Part shown: positions 34,962-43,606 of the stretch, piece by piece | Position numbering within the stretch: the stretch's first letter is position 1 | Layout of the letters: every line of letters starts with the position of its first letter | Assembly (NCBI GenBank): GCA_020847735.1 | Contig: JADLBL010000003.1 | Coordinates: forward strand, 62,001 to 126,000 | Direction: 5' to 3' | DNA length: 64,000 bases | Source of the DNA: Candidatus Eisenbacteria bacterium | GTDB lineage: Bacteria > Eisenbacteria > RBG-16-71-46 | Notes under the pieces: model-generated | What the model saw: only the letters and a program-made list of their open reading frames with translations | What the model was told of the DNA's origin: nothing | Database searches by the model: none | Made by a program: the position numbers and the translations under genes

Positions 34962-36491
34962 ATGACCACCGCGACGACCGTGAACGGCCTGCTCGCAAGC
35001 CTTGGGATCCAGGACGTGAACCCCGGCGCCGCGACCGGCCGCTGGATCGAGACGAAGGGCACGGAGCTGGCCTCGATCAACCCCACGACCGGCGAGAGGA
35101 TCGCCTCGGTCCGCCAGGCGAGCCGCGAGGACTACGAGCTCGTGGTGCAGGCGGCGCAGAAGGCGTTCGAGACGTGGCGGCTCGTGCCCGCGCCGCGGCG
35201 CGGCGAGGTCGTTCGCGTGCTCGGCAACCGGCTGCGCGAGCGCAAGGACGAGCTCGGCCGGCTCGTCTCGCTGGAGAACGGCAAGATCCTCTCCGAAGGC
35301 CTCGGCGAAGTGCAGGAGATGATTGATATCTGCGACTTCGCGGTCGGACTCTCGCGCCAGCTCTACGGGCTCTCGATGCACAGCGAACGGCCCGGCCACC
35401 GCATGTACGAGCAGTGGCAGCCGCTCGGCGTCGTGGGCGTGGTGAGCGCGTTCAACTTTCCCGTCGCCGTGTGGGCGTGGAACGCCGCCATCGCCGCCGT
35501 GTGCGGCGACACGACCGTGTGGAAGCCGTCCAGCAAGGTGCCGCTCTGCGCGATCGCGGTGCAGCGGATCTGCGACGAGGTCATGCGCGAGTTCGACTGC
35601 CCCGGCGTGTTCAACCTGGTGGTCGGCCGCGGCAGCGACGTGGGCGACGTCATGCTCGCGGACCGCCGCGTGCCGCTCATTTCGGCGACCGGCAGCTGCC
35701 GCATGGGCCGTCGCATCGCCGAGGTCGTCGGTCCACGCTTCGGGCGCACTATCCTCGAGCTGGGCGGCAACAACGCCATCGTCGTGCTCGACGACGCGGA
35801 CCTCGACCTCGCGACGCGCGCGGCGACCTTCGCCGCGGTCGGCACCGCGGGCCAGCGCTGCACCTCGCTGCGCCGGCTGGTCATGCAGAAGGGCATCGCC
35901 CCGAAACTGACCGAGCGGCTGAAGCAGGCCTACGCCTCGGTCCGGATCGGCGACCCGCTCGAGCCCGGCACGCTGATGGGCCCGCTGGTGGACGAGGCGG
36001 CCGTCGCCGACATGATGAAGGCGCTCGATCACGCGCGCGCGGAAGGCGGCGAGGTCATCCACGGCGGCAGGCGGCTCGACCGGCCCGGCTTCTTCGTCGA
36101 ACCCACGCTCGTTCGCGCCCGCGCCGACATGAAGATCGTCCAGGAGGAGACGTTCGCTCCCGTGCTCTACCTGATCGAGGTCGCGGACCTGGACGAGGCC
36201 ATCGCCGTCAACAACGGCGTCCCACAGGGCCTCTCGAGCGCCATCTTCACGAAGAATCTGCTCGCCGCCGAAAAGTTCCTGTCCGCGGCCGGCAGCGACT
36301 GCGGCATCGCCAACGTCAACATCGGCACCTCGGGCGCCGAGATCGGCGGAGCCTTCGGCGGCGAGAAGGACACCGGCGGCGGCCGCGAGTCGGGCTCTGA
36401 CTCGTGGAAGGCCTACATGCGCCGGCAGACCGTCACGATCAACCACAGCGATCAGTTGCCGCTGGCGCAGGGCGTCCACTTCGACGTGTAG
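34962..36491 (+). CDS. ALDH7-type aldehyde dehydrogenase (AmaB/Pcd-like)
   Basis: 509 residues. NAD-binding and catalytic features: Rossmann region VVSAFNFPVAVWAWN, catalytic Glu in LELGGNNAIVV, and catalytic C300 in GQRCT. The ESGSDSWKAYMRR C-terminus is typical of alpha-aminoadipic semialdehyde dehydrogenases (ALDH7A1/AmaB), which act in lysine breakdown via saccharopine or piperideine-6-carboxylate. Preceded by a GGAG-containing site. No lysine catabolism neighbours are visible, so substrate remains inferred. Last intact core gene before the comM junction. Confidence 0.9.
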   Translation: MTTATTVNGLLASLGIQDVNPGAATGRWIETKGTELASINPTTGERIASVRQASREDYELVVQAAQKAFETWRLVPAPRRGEVVRVLGNRLRERKDELGRLVSLENGKILSEGLGEVQEMIDICDFAVGLSRQLYGLSMHSERPGHRMYEQWQPLGVVGVVSAFNFPVAVWAWNAAIAAVCGDTTVWKPSSKVPLCAIAVQRICDEVMREFDCPGVFNLVVGRGSDVGDVMLADRRVPLISATGSCRMGRRIAEVVGPRFGRTILELGGNNAIVVLDDADLDLATRAATFAAVGTAGQRCTSLRRLVMQKGIAPKLTERLKQAYASVRIGDPLEPGTLMGPLVDEAAVADMMKALDHARAEGGEVIHGGRRLDRPGFFVEPTLVRARADMKIVQEETFAPVLYLIEVADLDEAIAVNNGVPQGLSSAIFTKNLLAAEKFLSAAGSDCGIANVNIGTSGAEIGGAFGGEKDTGGGRESGSDSWKAYMRRQTVTINHSDQLPLAQGVHFDV

Positions 36492-36680
36492 CAAGCCGGC
36501 CCCGATGCCGACGGGAGTGGCAGCCACATCTCGGGCGCAGCGCGTCATCGTGACCCGGGGTTGCGGGACCCGTCGCGGTACGCTCCGTCGAATCGCCGGT
36601 CGCCCGGACGCCGGCGACAGAGTTCAGGCGCCCGCTGCGCGAGACCCTCGATCTCGACGCGGCCGAGTGACGAATGCGGC

Positions 36681-36836
36681 TCAGCGCCCCGGACGCACGA
36701 CGACCAGCTTGCGTGTTGACGCGATTCCCGGGGCCTCGAGCCGTGCGAGGTAGCAGCCGGCCGGCCAGCGGCCCGTCGCGAGCGGAATCGCGTGCTCGCC
36801 GGCGGCGAGCGGCGAGTTCCTGAGCAGCGTCGCCAT
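36681..36836 (-). pseudogene. Fragment of a secreted protein's FlgD-like C-terminal module
   Basis: About 50 residues match the tail of the FlgD-Ig/T9SS-like module found at the end of the secreted proteins in this window (LRNSPLAAGEHAIPL, WPAGCYLARLEA, TRKLVVVRPGR). No upstream part of a secreted protein is attached, so this is the 3' remnant of a deleted gene. It sits between the ALDH gene and the comM remnant. Confidence 0.7.
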
Positions 36837-36936
36837 GCGGCACGACGCGCCGGGAAAGCGAACACCCGAGGGGGCCATCAAGGACCGATTGGGCGGGTTC
36901 GCTGTTGTGGGCTCCTCCGAGGTCGGGCCACAGGCC

Positions 36937-37419
36937 TCAAGCGGTCGCGCGGCGTGCCTCGTAGGCCCGGTGCTGCAGGGCTTCGGCCACCCTGACCGCG
37001 GCGACGCGCTCCTCGCAGGCGAGGTCCGCGATCGTGCGGGCGACGCGCAGCGCACGATGCACCGCGCGCGCCGACATGCCGCCGCGGTCCACGGCATCGG
37101 CCACGAGGCGGCGGCCCGCCGCGTCGAGCGCGACGTGCACGCGCAGGGTCGCGCTCGACAAGGCCGCATTGAGAGCGCCGCGGGACCTCTGCCGTTCGCG
37201 CGCGGCCAGCACGCGCTCGCGCACCACGGCGCTCGCCTCGCCCGAACTCTCGCGCAGGAGTTCCTCCGAGGTGAGCGCCGGCACCTCGACCTGCAGATCG
37301 AGTCGATCGAGGATCGGCCCGCTCACGCGTTTCGCGTAGACCGCGAGATCGGAGGGACCGCACCGGCAACCCCGCTTGGGATGTCCCAGCCAGCCGCAGA
37401 AACACCGTTGCGTTGCCTT
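36937..37419 (-). pseudogene. comM: 3' end of comM (Mg-chelatase-like ATPase), copy A
   Basis: About 160 residues of the C-terminal part of the ComM/YifB family: a Cys-rich CGWLGHPKRGCRC loop, SGPILDRLDL, and the Mg_chelatase_C helices (SSATLRVHVALD, MSARAVHRALRVARTIADL, EALQHRAYE). Upstream of the ATQ codons (37410-37419) the frame meets a TAA and homology stops, so the first two thirds of the gene, including the Walker motifs, are missing. It adjoins the core chromosome, so it is probably the resident gene's own 3' end. Confidence 0.85.
37371..37419. repeat. att-like repeat, copy A (in comM)
   Basis: The plus strand carries CCCGCTTGGGATGTCCCAGCCA... then GTTGCGTTGCC (37407-37417). The same two blocks with the same 33-base offset recur at 43558-43606. 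Homology to comM ends right after GTTGCGTTGCC in both copies, so the recombination core is probably at or beside this 11-mer. Confidence 0.6.
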
Positions 37420-37439
37420 TTACCAGCCTTCGGCTATCG

Positions 37440-38132
37440 GTGCCCCGACCGCCCGCCCTGCCAAGGGGTTACTCGCCCGAGGTCAACACGCTCGGCGACC
37501 ACCCTCGGCGTCGGCGGCTGAATCTGGGGCAAACACAACGAACCACCGCCCGGGGTCTTGGAGTCCGGGAAGCGACTGTCGGGATCTGGGAGCGAGGGCT
37601 CGCCAGGCCACTTCCGCGGCACTACAGCGGGATTGTCCAGTTCATCGGGTTCAACCCAGAGGCGGTCGGCGATGGCCTGCTCGCTCGCCTTCTCGCCGCC
37701 CGGCGGCGGCTCGGACTGACTGCGGCCCAGTTCGCCGCCCGAACCGGGTTCGGCGAAGGTTCGATCTGTCGGTGGACGAGCGGGAAGCGGACACCCAGCC
37801 CTTGGATGGTCGGGAGGATTCGCGCCGTGCTCGCCGGGGTGGAAGGGCGAGACGCTGAGGGCGCCGCACCTCCCTCCTTCCTCGATCTGTTTCGCTGGCG
37901 CAGGAAGCTGCCGATCGGGGCCGAGCCGAGGACCTTCGGCGAGCGGTTCCGTGCCCACCAACTCGAACGCGGGCTCAGCCAGGAAGCGGCTGGAAGGTGT
38001 CTTGGAGTCGGGTGGGCGACGGTTGCCCGCTGGGAGCGAGGCGAGTGTCGACCGGGACAGCGGTGCGAACCTGCGCTCGTGCGCTTCCTCCAGCGTGAGG
38101 AACGCGAGGGCGGCCAGGACGCCTCGAAGTGA
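37440..38132 (+). CDS. Protein with three tandem XRE-type helix-turn-helix domains
   Basis: 230 residues from GTG 37440, only ~20 bases inside the att-like repeat. Three HTH units: ~22-75 (LGDHPRRRRLNLGQTQ, VREATVGIWERG, FIGFNPE), ~83-130 (LGLTAAQFAARTGFGEGSICRW) and ~165-220 (LSQEAAGRCLGVGWATVARWERG). One or two such units are usual; three in one chain is uncommon. Probably a DNA-binding regulator carried by the inserted DNA. No SD is obvious; starts further upstream would run into the att site. Confidence 0.72.
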   Translation: MPRPPALPRGYSPEVNTLGDHPRRRRLNLGQTQRTTARGLGVREATVGIWERGLARPLPRHYSGIVQFIGFNPEAVGDGLLARLLAARRRLGLTAAQFAARTGFGEGSICRWTSGKRTPSPWMVGRIRAVLAGVEGRDAEGAAPPSFLDLFRWRRKLPIGAEPRTFGERFRAHQLERGLSQEAAGRCLGVGWATVARWERGECRPGQRCEPALVRFLQREEREGGQDASK

Positions 38133-38325
38133 GAAGACTCGGAGGGATGGCTTCCGAAAGTGGCGCGCCGAGCGTTCTCTCGGCTGAGCGGCGGGCTTGC
38201 ACCCGGGGGGGGCAGGCGTACGGTCCTGCGCGTCCTCCCATGGGGGCTCGAGACGGCCGAGTTGGTCGGTCTTCTCGCGATGTCCGCTTCAAGCTGGCTG
38301 TCGAGTTGGTCAGGAGGACCGTGTC

Positions 38326-40482
38326 ATGACCACCAGCCCCGCGCACACCGTGCGCGCACCTTTCGTTCTCGCAATGGTTGTTTCGATCCTCGGCAGCTCG
38401 CCTGCGCCATCGCGAGCCATCTCTCTCCATTGGGCTTCAGGCGCCTCGACGCTCAAATTCGACGCTGCGACGCGGTGTACCTTGGTCGTCGAGGCGGATG
38501 CTTCCGAAGGGACCTTGCCGCCGGAGTGGAGGCTCCTCTGGGTCGCGGAGGGTCTCCCGAGCCTGTGCATCGTTCCGGACTCCACGTTTCTCGAACCGAC
38601 GATGGCGCAGGCCGTCAACGTGCTTCCACCCACCACCGCCGAGGCCGAAGGACACTTGGTTACCGCGGATTTTCGCTACCCCAACTCGCCTCCGATAGCT
38701 GCCGCGCGCTGGATTCTCGACCTGACGGCCGGGTCAGCAGGCAAGTTCATCGTCTACGCGTGCCTTGGTGACCCCGCGGCCGCATCGGGGCGTCTGGCTC
38801 GATCGGAGCCCGCCACCTTCAACGGAGGCGTGTCCGGGGAATTCCCGGCGGTGGTGATGGGCGCCACCGGCGATCACAGGACAACAAAGCTCTCTGTCAG
38901 GGCGTTTGGCGCAGGCCTCAGTGAGGCTGCTTCGGTGTGCCTGGTCGCCCCCGACACCTCCTGGCGCGTCCCGTTGACGATTGCCGAAGCGACGGATTCG
39001 ACGATCGCCGCCGAAGCCGAGGTGGTGACCCAACTGCCCGACGCAATTCTCCAGGTGACGCCCGCCAGCAGCATGAGCACGGCGACGCTGCTCTCCGCCT
39101 CGCAGGTCATGGCGCCGATGACCGAGCCGGTCACGATTCTCGGCAACTCGTTTCTCGTACCGCCGGATTCGGCGGGAGTCAGCCCCAAGGACTTCGCGTT
39201 CGTCTACAACACCGTCCCCACGGCGACTCCCGGGGTCTGGCGTGGGCTGTACCATCTGATCTACATTCGACGACTGCCGAATGGTGATGAGTGGACCCTC
39301 GGGCACGCGTGGTCCCCGGACTTGCAGAACTGGACTTCCAATAGATATGCATTTACAACTGGGCCACTGGGGTCATTTGACGCGGGTCACGTGTGGGCAC
39401 CGAGCATCGTGCAGAATGGCAACTTGTTCCAGATGTTCTACACTGGGGTGGATGCCGCTGGCAACCAGCGCATCGGCCGAGTGACAACGTCCGCGCTCGA
39501 CACCTCGAACACGACCTGGTCGGACCGCCAACTCGTCTACGCGGCGGACAGCACCAGTTGGGTCGTGAGGCATCCGTCCGCATTCGGCTTTCGAGACCAG
39601 TTCCGCGACCCGTTCGTGTTTCCTGATCCGGATTCTGACGGCCAATTCCTTATGGTCTACACGGCAATGGACACGAACTACAAGCCACAAAATGGCCTCT
39701 CGGTGGGGCTGGCGCGCAATCGGCCCGGTACGCTGGAAAGATGGGTCGATCTCGGCCGCTACGGATACACGGACTGGGGCCGCAATGGGCACAAGGCTCA
39801 GGTGGAATCTCCTCACGTCATCCCCGATTCGGGCTACGTGCCGCCCTACGGGCAACCGGAGAATCGACCGACTGGTTGGCGACTGATGTATACATGGGGC
39901 GGCGACCACCCAACCGACCAGACGTTGCGGATCGCTCGGGATACCCTCATGACGAATGTGGCCGATACGGCCAGCGCAGGTTGGGGTTACACCCGGACGT
40001 TGTACAACTACCTTTCGTCGGACCCGACCGTTCTGGGGGTGAACGGCACAGAACATCTGAAAGCCGGAAACATCGACTTCCTGGCAGGCTACAACGCCTA
40101 TCTCGTGGATGGGATTCAGATCGCAAGGATGTACTGGAACGGCATCGACTTCTCCCTTCGCGTGCCGGCAGTCACGGGCGTCGACGTCGTTGGGTCGACC
40201 ACGGCGAGCGTCAGGCTGAGCGTACGGCGATTCGACCCGCGCAATGAGAAGGTGGAGTTCCACATCAGTCTGCCGACCGCCCTCGCGGTGCGGCTCGACC
40301 TCTACGACGTGATGGGCAGGCGCCTCCGAACTCTCGTGAACAGAAAGTTGCCCATTGGCGACACGGTCGTGCCGTGGGATCATTCGGGCGCAACCGGCGC
40401 GACCGTGTCGAGCGGCATGTACTTCGCTCGGTTGACGTACGAGTCAGGGAGTCGTGTTGCCCGTATCCCGTTCATAAGGTGA
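38326..40482 (+). CDS. Secreted five-bladed-propeller glycosidase-like protein with FlgD-type C-terminal module
   Basis: 718 residues. Signal peptide at residues ~10-31 (APFVLAMVVSILGSS). An Ig-like N-terminal part precedes a GH43/GH32-style propeller between ~310 and 590 (LYHLIYIRRLPNG, LGHAWSPDLQNWT, FRDPFVFPDPDSDGQFLMVYTAMD). The C-terminal ~80 residues are a FlgD-like Ig module (VRLDLYDVMGRRLRTLVN, GATVSSGMYFARLTY). Glycan hydrolysis or binding is inferred from the fold; I cannot place all catalytic acids. Codon use is visibly less GC-extreme than the core genes. Confidence 0.68.
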   Translation: MTTSPAHTVRAPFVLAMVVSILGSSPAPSRAISLHWASGASTLKFDAATRCTLVVEADASEGTLPPEWRLLWVAEGLPSLCIVPDSTFLEPTMAQAVNVLPPTTAEAEGHLVTADFRYPNSPPIAAARWILDLTAGSAGKFIVYACLGDPAAASGRLARSEPATFNGGVSGEFPAVVMGATGDHRTTKLSVRAFGAGLSEAASVCLVAPDTSWRVPLTIAEATDSTIAAEAEVVTQLPDAILQVTPASSMSTATLLSASQVMAPMTEPVTILGNSFLVPPDSAGVSPKDFAFVYNTVPTATPGVWRGLYHLIYIRRLPNGDEWTLGHAWSPDLQNWTSNRYAFTTGPLGSFDAGHVWAPSIVQNGNLFQMFYTGVDAAGNQRIGRVTTSALDTSNTTWSDRQLVYAADSTSWVVRHPSAFGFRDQFRDPFVFPDPDSDGQFLMVYTAMDTNYKPQNGLSVGLARNRPGTLERWVDLGRYGYTDWGRNGHKAQVESPHVIPDSGYVPPYGQPENRPTGWRLMYTWGGDHPTDQTLRIARDTLMTNVADTASAGWGYTRTLYNYLSSDPTVLGVNGTEHLKAGNIDFLAGYNAYLVDGIQIARMYWNGIDFSLRVPAVTGVDVVGSTTASVRLSVRRFDPRNEKVEFHISLPTALAVRLDLYDVMGRRLRTLVNRKLPIGDTVVPWDHSGATGATVSSGMYFARLTYESGSRVARIPFIR

Positions 40483-40512
40483 GCCCACGAGCACTGAACA
40501 TGCGACAGGGAG

Positions 40513-43068
40513 ATGGTGCGCAGGATCGGTGACCCCAGCAACGAGCGTAACAGTCGATCGCTTGTGGTAGTTGGGCCTTCCGCTGGAACCGCCAGACGCT
40601 CGCCCATGGGCCGCTGGGGGGGTGCGGTGGGGATGCTGCGTGCGTTCGGGCACGGGCTGCTTGCGCTGGTTGTGCTCAGTTCGCCCACCGCAACAGGCGC
40701 CCAGACCGCGGACGCAAACCTCTGGGGTGCCGACCCGGACGGAACCGTGCTGGCGGTCGCCCGCTCCGGCAATACGATGTACATGGGCGGAACGTTCACG
40801 CATGTTGCGCCGGTGACCGGTGCCGGCGTCCCATTTGATGCTGGCACCGGCCAGCCGCTCCCCAGTTACCCCAGGGTTGCAGGCCGGGTCTACTGCGTGA
40901 TCTCGGACGGGGCCGGCGGTTGGTTCATCGGCGGAAACTTCGGAGGAGTGGGCGGCCTGGCTCGCAAGAACCTCGCGCACATCCTCCGAGACGGTAGCGT
41001 GGCCAAATGGGCCCCCGATCCCGACGGCGACGTTCATGCCCTCGCCCTGTGCGGCACCAAGCTCTATGTCGGTGGTGCATTCACGCAAATTGCAGGCCGG
41101 TTGCGATCCAACCTTGCCGCCCTGAGCACGACCACAGGGGCCGCTACGTCCTGGAACCCCGGCACAGACTACGTCGTCAAGGCAATTCTCGTTCGCGACC
41201 GCAGCGTGTACGTCGGTGGCCAGTTCTATCACGCAGGAGGCCAGCAACGGTACCGGCTCGCCGAACTGAGCACGGCCACGGCGCAAGCCACGGACTGGCG
41301 ACCTGATCCCGACAACGAGGTGTTGTCGCTGGCGATCATCGGGGACACGCTGTTCGCGGGAGGCTACTTTCGAAACATGGCGGGCAAACCACGCGACTAC
41401 CTCGCCGCCGTCAGCCGGACGACCGGGGCACTCCTGCCCTGGAACGCGGCAGTGAGTCGGGTTCCCCAGTTCCTGTACGACGGTGGCCCACAGGTCACGG
41501 CGCTGATCGTCGATCGCGGCACGCTCTATGTGGCCGGGTATTTCAACCGCATTGGCGGAGCGACGAGACAGGGTCTCGCTGCGCTGTCGACAGCAACCGG
41601 CGAGGCATCCCCCTGGGATCCCCGCGCGGTGAGGGAGTCTCCTATTACAGCGATCTTCTTCACCATGGCGCTGGAGGGCACATCCCTCTACGTTGCAGGG
41701 TCATTTGACAGTCTCGGCGGCCTGCCAGGACAACTCGCGGGATCGGTGGACACTCGCACCGGCCTCGCCCTCCCCTGGCGTCCCGATCCAAATCAGGGAA
41801 TCACCGCGCTCGCGATACAAGACGGCACGCTCTACGCGGGGGGCTGGTTTACGAGTCTAGGGCCCCGAGTGCATCGACACGGGCTCGCCGCCTTCGACAT
41901 GCGCACGGGCTCTGTGACGGACTGGGACCCGAGTCCCGACGGAACCGTCAACGCGCTGGGCGTGCGTGACGGTACCGTGTACGTGGGGGGAGGATTCTCA
42001 ACGATCGGCGGTCAGGCTCGAGCGAACGTGGCGGCACTGGATTCCGCATCGGGGTTGGCGACACCTTGGAATCCTTCGTGCAGTGGACCCGTATGGACGC
42101 TCTCGATCGCCGAGAGCACAGTGTACGTGGGGGGCTGGTTCGATGGCGTGGGAGGGCAATCGCGTCGGAACATCGCCGCGCTCGACCTTGCCAGTGGGCT
42201 GGCCACCGCTTGGCACCCGGATCCCAACGATGCCGTCACAACGATTGCGCCCCACGGCGGCGAAGTATTCGTTGGAGGCTGGTTCAGCCACATCGGAGGC
42301 GTGCCGCGCCTCTACGTTGCCGCCGTGAGTGCCGATTCCGGACAGGCCACCTCGTGGGTCTCGGATGCAAGTGACTACGTGGACTGCATTGCCGTCAACG
42401 ACACCGTGGTTTACGTCTCCGGGTACTTCAACTACATCGGCGGACGCGCTCGAGACGGGATTGCCGCCCTGAGCACACTCAATGGCACGCCCACCGAGTG
42501 GCTCGCGAATGCCAGCCGCGAGGTTAAGCAGGTGCTCGTCAGCGACGGAGTGGTCTACGCCGCCGGCGCCTTCAGCACTATCGGAGGCGAGGCTCGGGAC
42601 TTCATTGCGGCGCTCGATCCCCTCACCGGGGAGGTCCTTGACTGGAATCCCGGCGCCGATGGCGTGGTCTGGGCGCTCGGCGTGGGAGGCGGCCGCGTCT
42701 ACGCGGGCGGAGCGTTCCAGCGCATGGGGACCGCTCCCTGCGGCCTTATCGCTTCGATCTCCCCGGCGAGCGGGTCCAGTGCGCCTGGGGGCCCAGGCCT
42801 CGGTGGAGTAGTCGTGTCGCTAAGCGCCACGAACCCTGTGACGAGCGATGCGATCTTCCGCTTCACGCTCCGTGAAGCGGCCACGACGGATCTGGAGGTG
42901 TTCGACCTCGCTGGCCGAAGGCTGGCCCGCCCACTGATCCGCCAAAGACAGGTCGCTGGGCCTCACGAAGTAGCGGCAAGCACGAGGGACTGGCCGTCGG
43001 GCTGCTACTTCTACCGGCTTGCCGTGGGTGCTGAAGCGCACACACGCAAGCTTATGGTCGTCCACTGA
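40513..43068 (+). CDS. Secreted repeat beta-propeller protein with FlgD-type C-terminal module
   Basis: Up to 851 residues. The start is uncertain: ATG 40513, or ATG 40606/40633, which put the signal peptide (FGHGLLALVVLSSPTATGA) at the N-terminus. The body is a long array of ~50-residue repeats of the pattern 'tlYvGG-F-x-x-iGG-x-x-R-x-x-lAALd-x-x-tG-x-a-x-x-W-x-P', at least ten copies, resembling delta-60/PQQ-like surface propellers. The last ~75 residues (TTDLEVFDLAGRRLARPL, DWPSGCYFYRLAVG, RKLMVVH) form the export/anchoring-type FlgD module. Probably surface-exposed adhesion or binding; no catalytic motif seen. Confidence 0.75.
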   Translation: MVRRIGDPSNERNSRSLVVVGPSAGTARRSPMGRWGGAVGMLRAFGHGLLALVVLSSPTATGAQTADANLWGADPDGTVLAVARSGNTMYMGGTFTHVAPVTGAGVPFDAGTGQPLPSYPRVAGRVYCVISDGAGGWFIGGNFGGVGGLARKNLAHILRDGSVAKWAPDPDGDVHALALCGTKLYVGGAFTQIAGRLRSNLAALSTTTGAATSWNPGTDYVVKAILVRDRSVYVGGQFYHAGGQQRYRLAELSTATAQATDWRPDPDNEVLSLAIIGDTLFAGGYFRNMAGKPRDYLAAVSRTTGALLPWNAAVSRVPQFLYDGGPQVTALIVDRGTLYVAGYFNRIGGATRQGLAALSTATGEASPWDPRAVRESPITAIFFTMALEGTSLYVAGSFDSLGGLPGQLAGSVDTRTGLALPWRPDPNQGITALAIQDGTLYAGGWFTSLGPRVHRHGLAAFDMRTGSVTDWDPSPDGTVNALGVRDGTVYVGGGFSTIGGQARANVAALDSASGLATPWNPSCSGPVWTLSIAESTVYVGGWFDGVGGQSRRNIAALDLASGLATAWHPDPNDAVTTIAPHGGEVFVGGWFSHIGGVPRLYVAAVSADSGQATSWVSDASDYVDCIAVNDTVVYVSGYFNYIGGRARDGIAALSTLNGTPTEWLANASREVKQVLVSDGVVYAAGAFSTIGGEARDFIAALDPLTGEVLDWNPGADGVVWALGVGGGRVYAGGAFQRMGTAPCGLIASISPASGSSAPGGPGLGGVVVSLSATNPVTSDAIFRFTLREAATTDLEVFDLAGRRLARPLIRQRQVAGPHEVAASTRDWPSGCYFYRLAVGAEAHTRKLMVVH

Positions 43069-43117
43069 GGGGGCAGCGGCGACTCGGATCTCGGCATGAC
43101 CGTTTCAGCCGAAGCGT

Positions 43118-43606
43118 TCACCCCGCTCCTGTCTCATGTCGAGCCTCGTACGCGCGGTACTGCAGCGCCTCCGCCAATCGCAACGGGCGCACACTCACCT
43201 CGGCGGCGAGATCCGCGATTGTCCGGGCCACTCGCATGGCGCGATGCACGGCTCGTGCGCTCATGCCGCCACGATCCACCGCATCCGCGACGAGTTGGCG
43301 CCCAGTCGTGTCGAGCGCGCAGTATTCGCGCAGCGTCGCATTCGGCAGCATCGCGTTGAGGTATCCACGCGCGAACTGGCACGCACGCGCCGCGAGCACG
43401 CGCTCGCGTACGACGGCACTCGTCTCTCCGAGAGATGCCCGCAGCAGCTCGTCGGATGTCAGCGCGGGTACCTCAATCTGAATATCAATACGGTCTAATA
43501 TAGGACCACTGACGCGCGTCGAGTGACGCGCCATCTCATGGGGAGTGCACCTGCACCCCCGCTTGGGATGTCCCAGCCACCCGCACGCGCAAGGTTGCGT
43601 TGCCAA
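43118..43606 (-). pseudogene. comM: 3' end of comM, copy B (diverged)
   Basis: About 160 residues, same extent as copy A and breaking at the same codons (ATQPCACGWLGHPKRGC...). Over the last ~128 residues it is about 75% identical to copy A by hand alignment, so it is not a recent duplicate but comes from another lineage. Upstream of the ATQ codons the DNA becomes the serine recombinase gene. The frame is intact to its stop, so it could complete a comM gene if joined to a 5' part. Confidence 0.82.

Noticed and set aside
37371-37440. Treating comM copy A and copy B as a recent tandem duplication
   Set aside because: They are only about 75% identical in protein and flanked by unrelated DNA, which fits separate origins.
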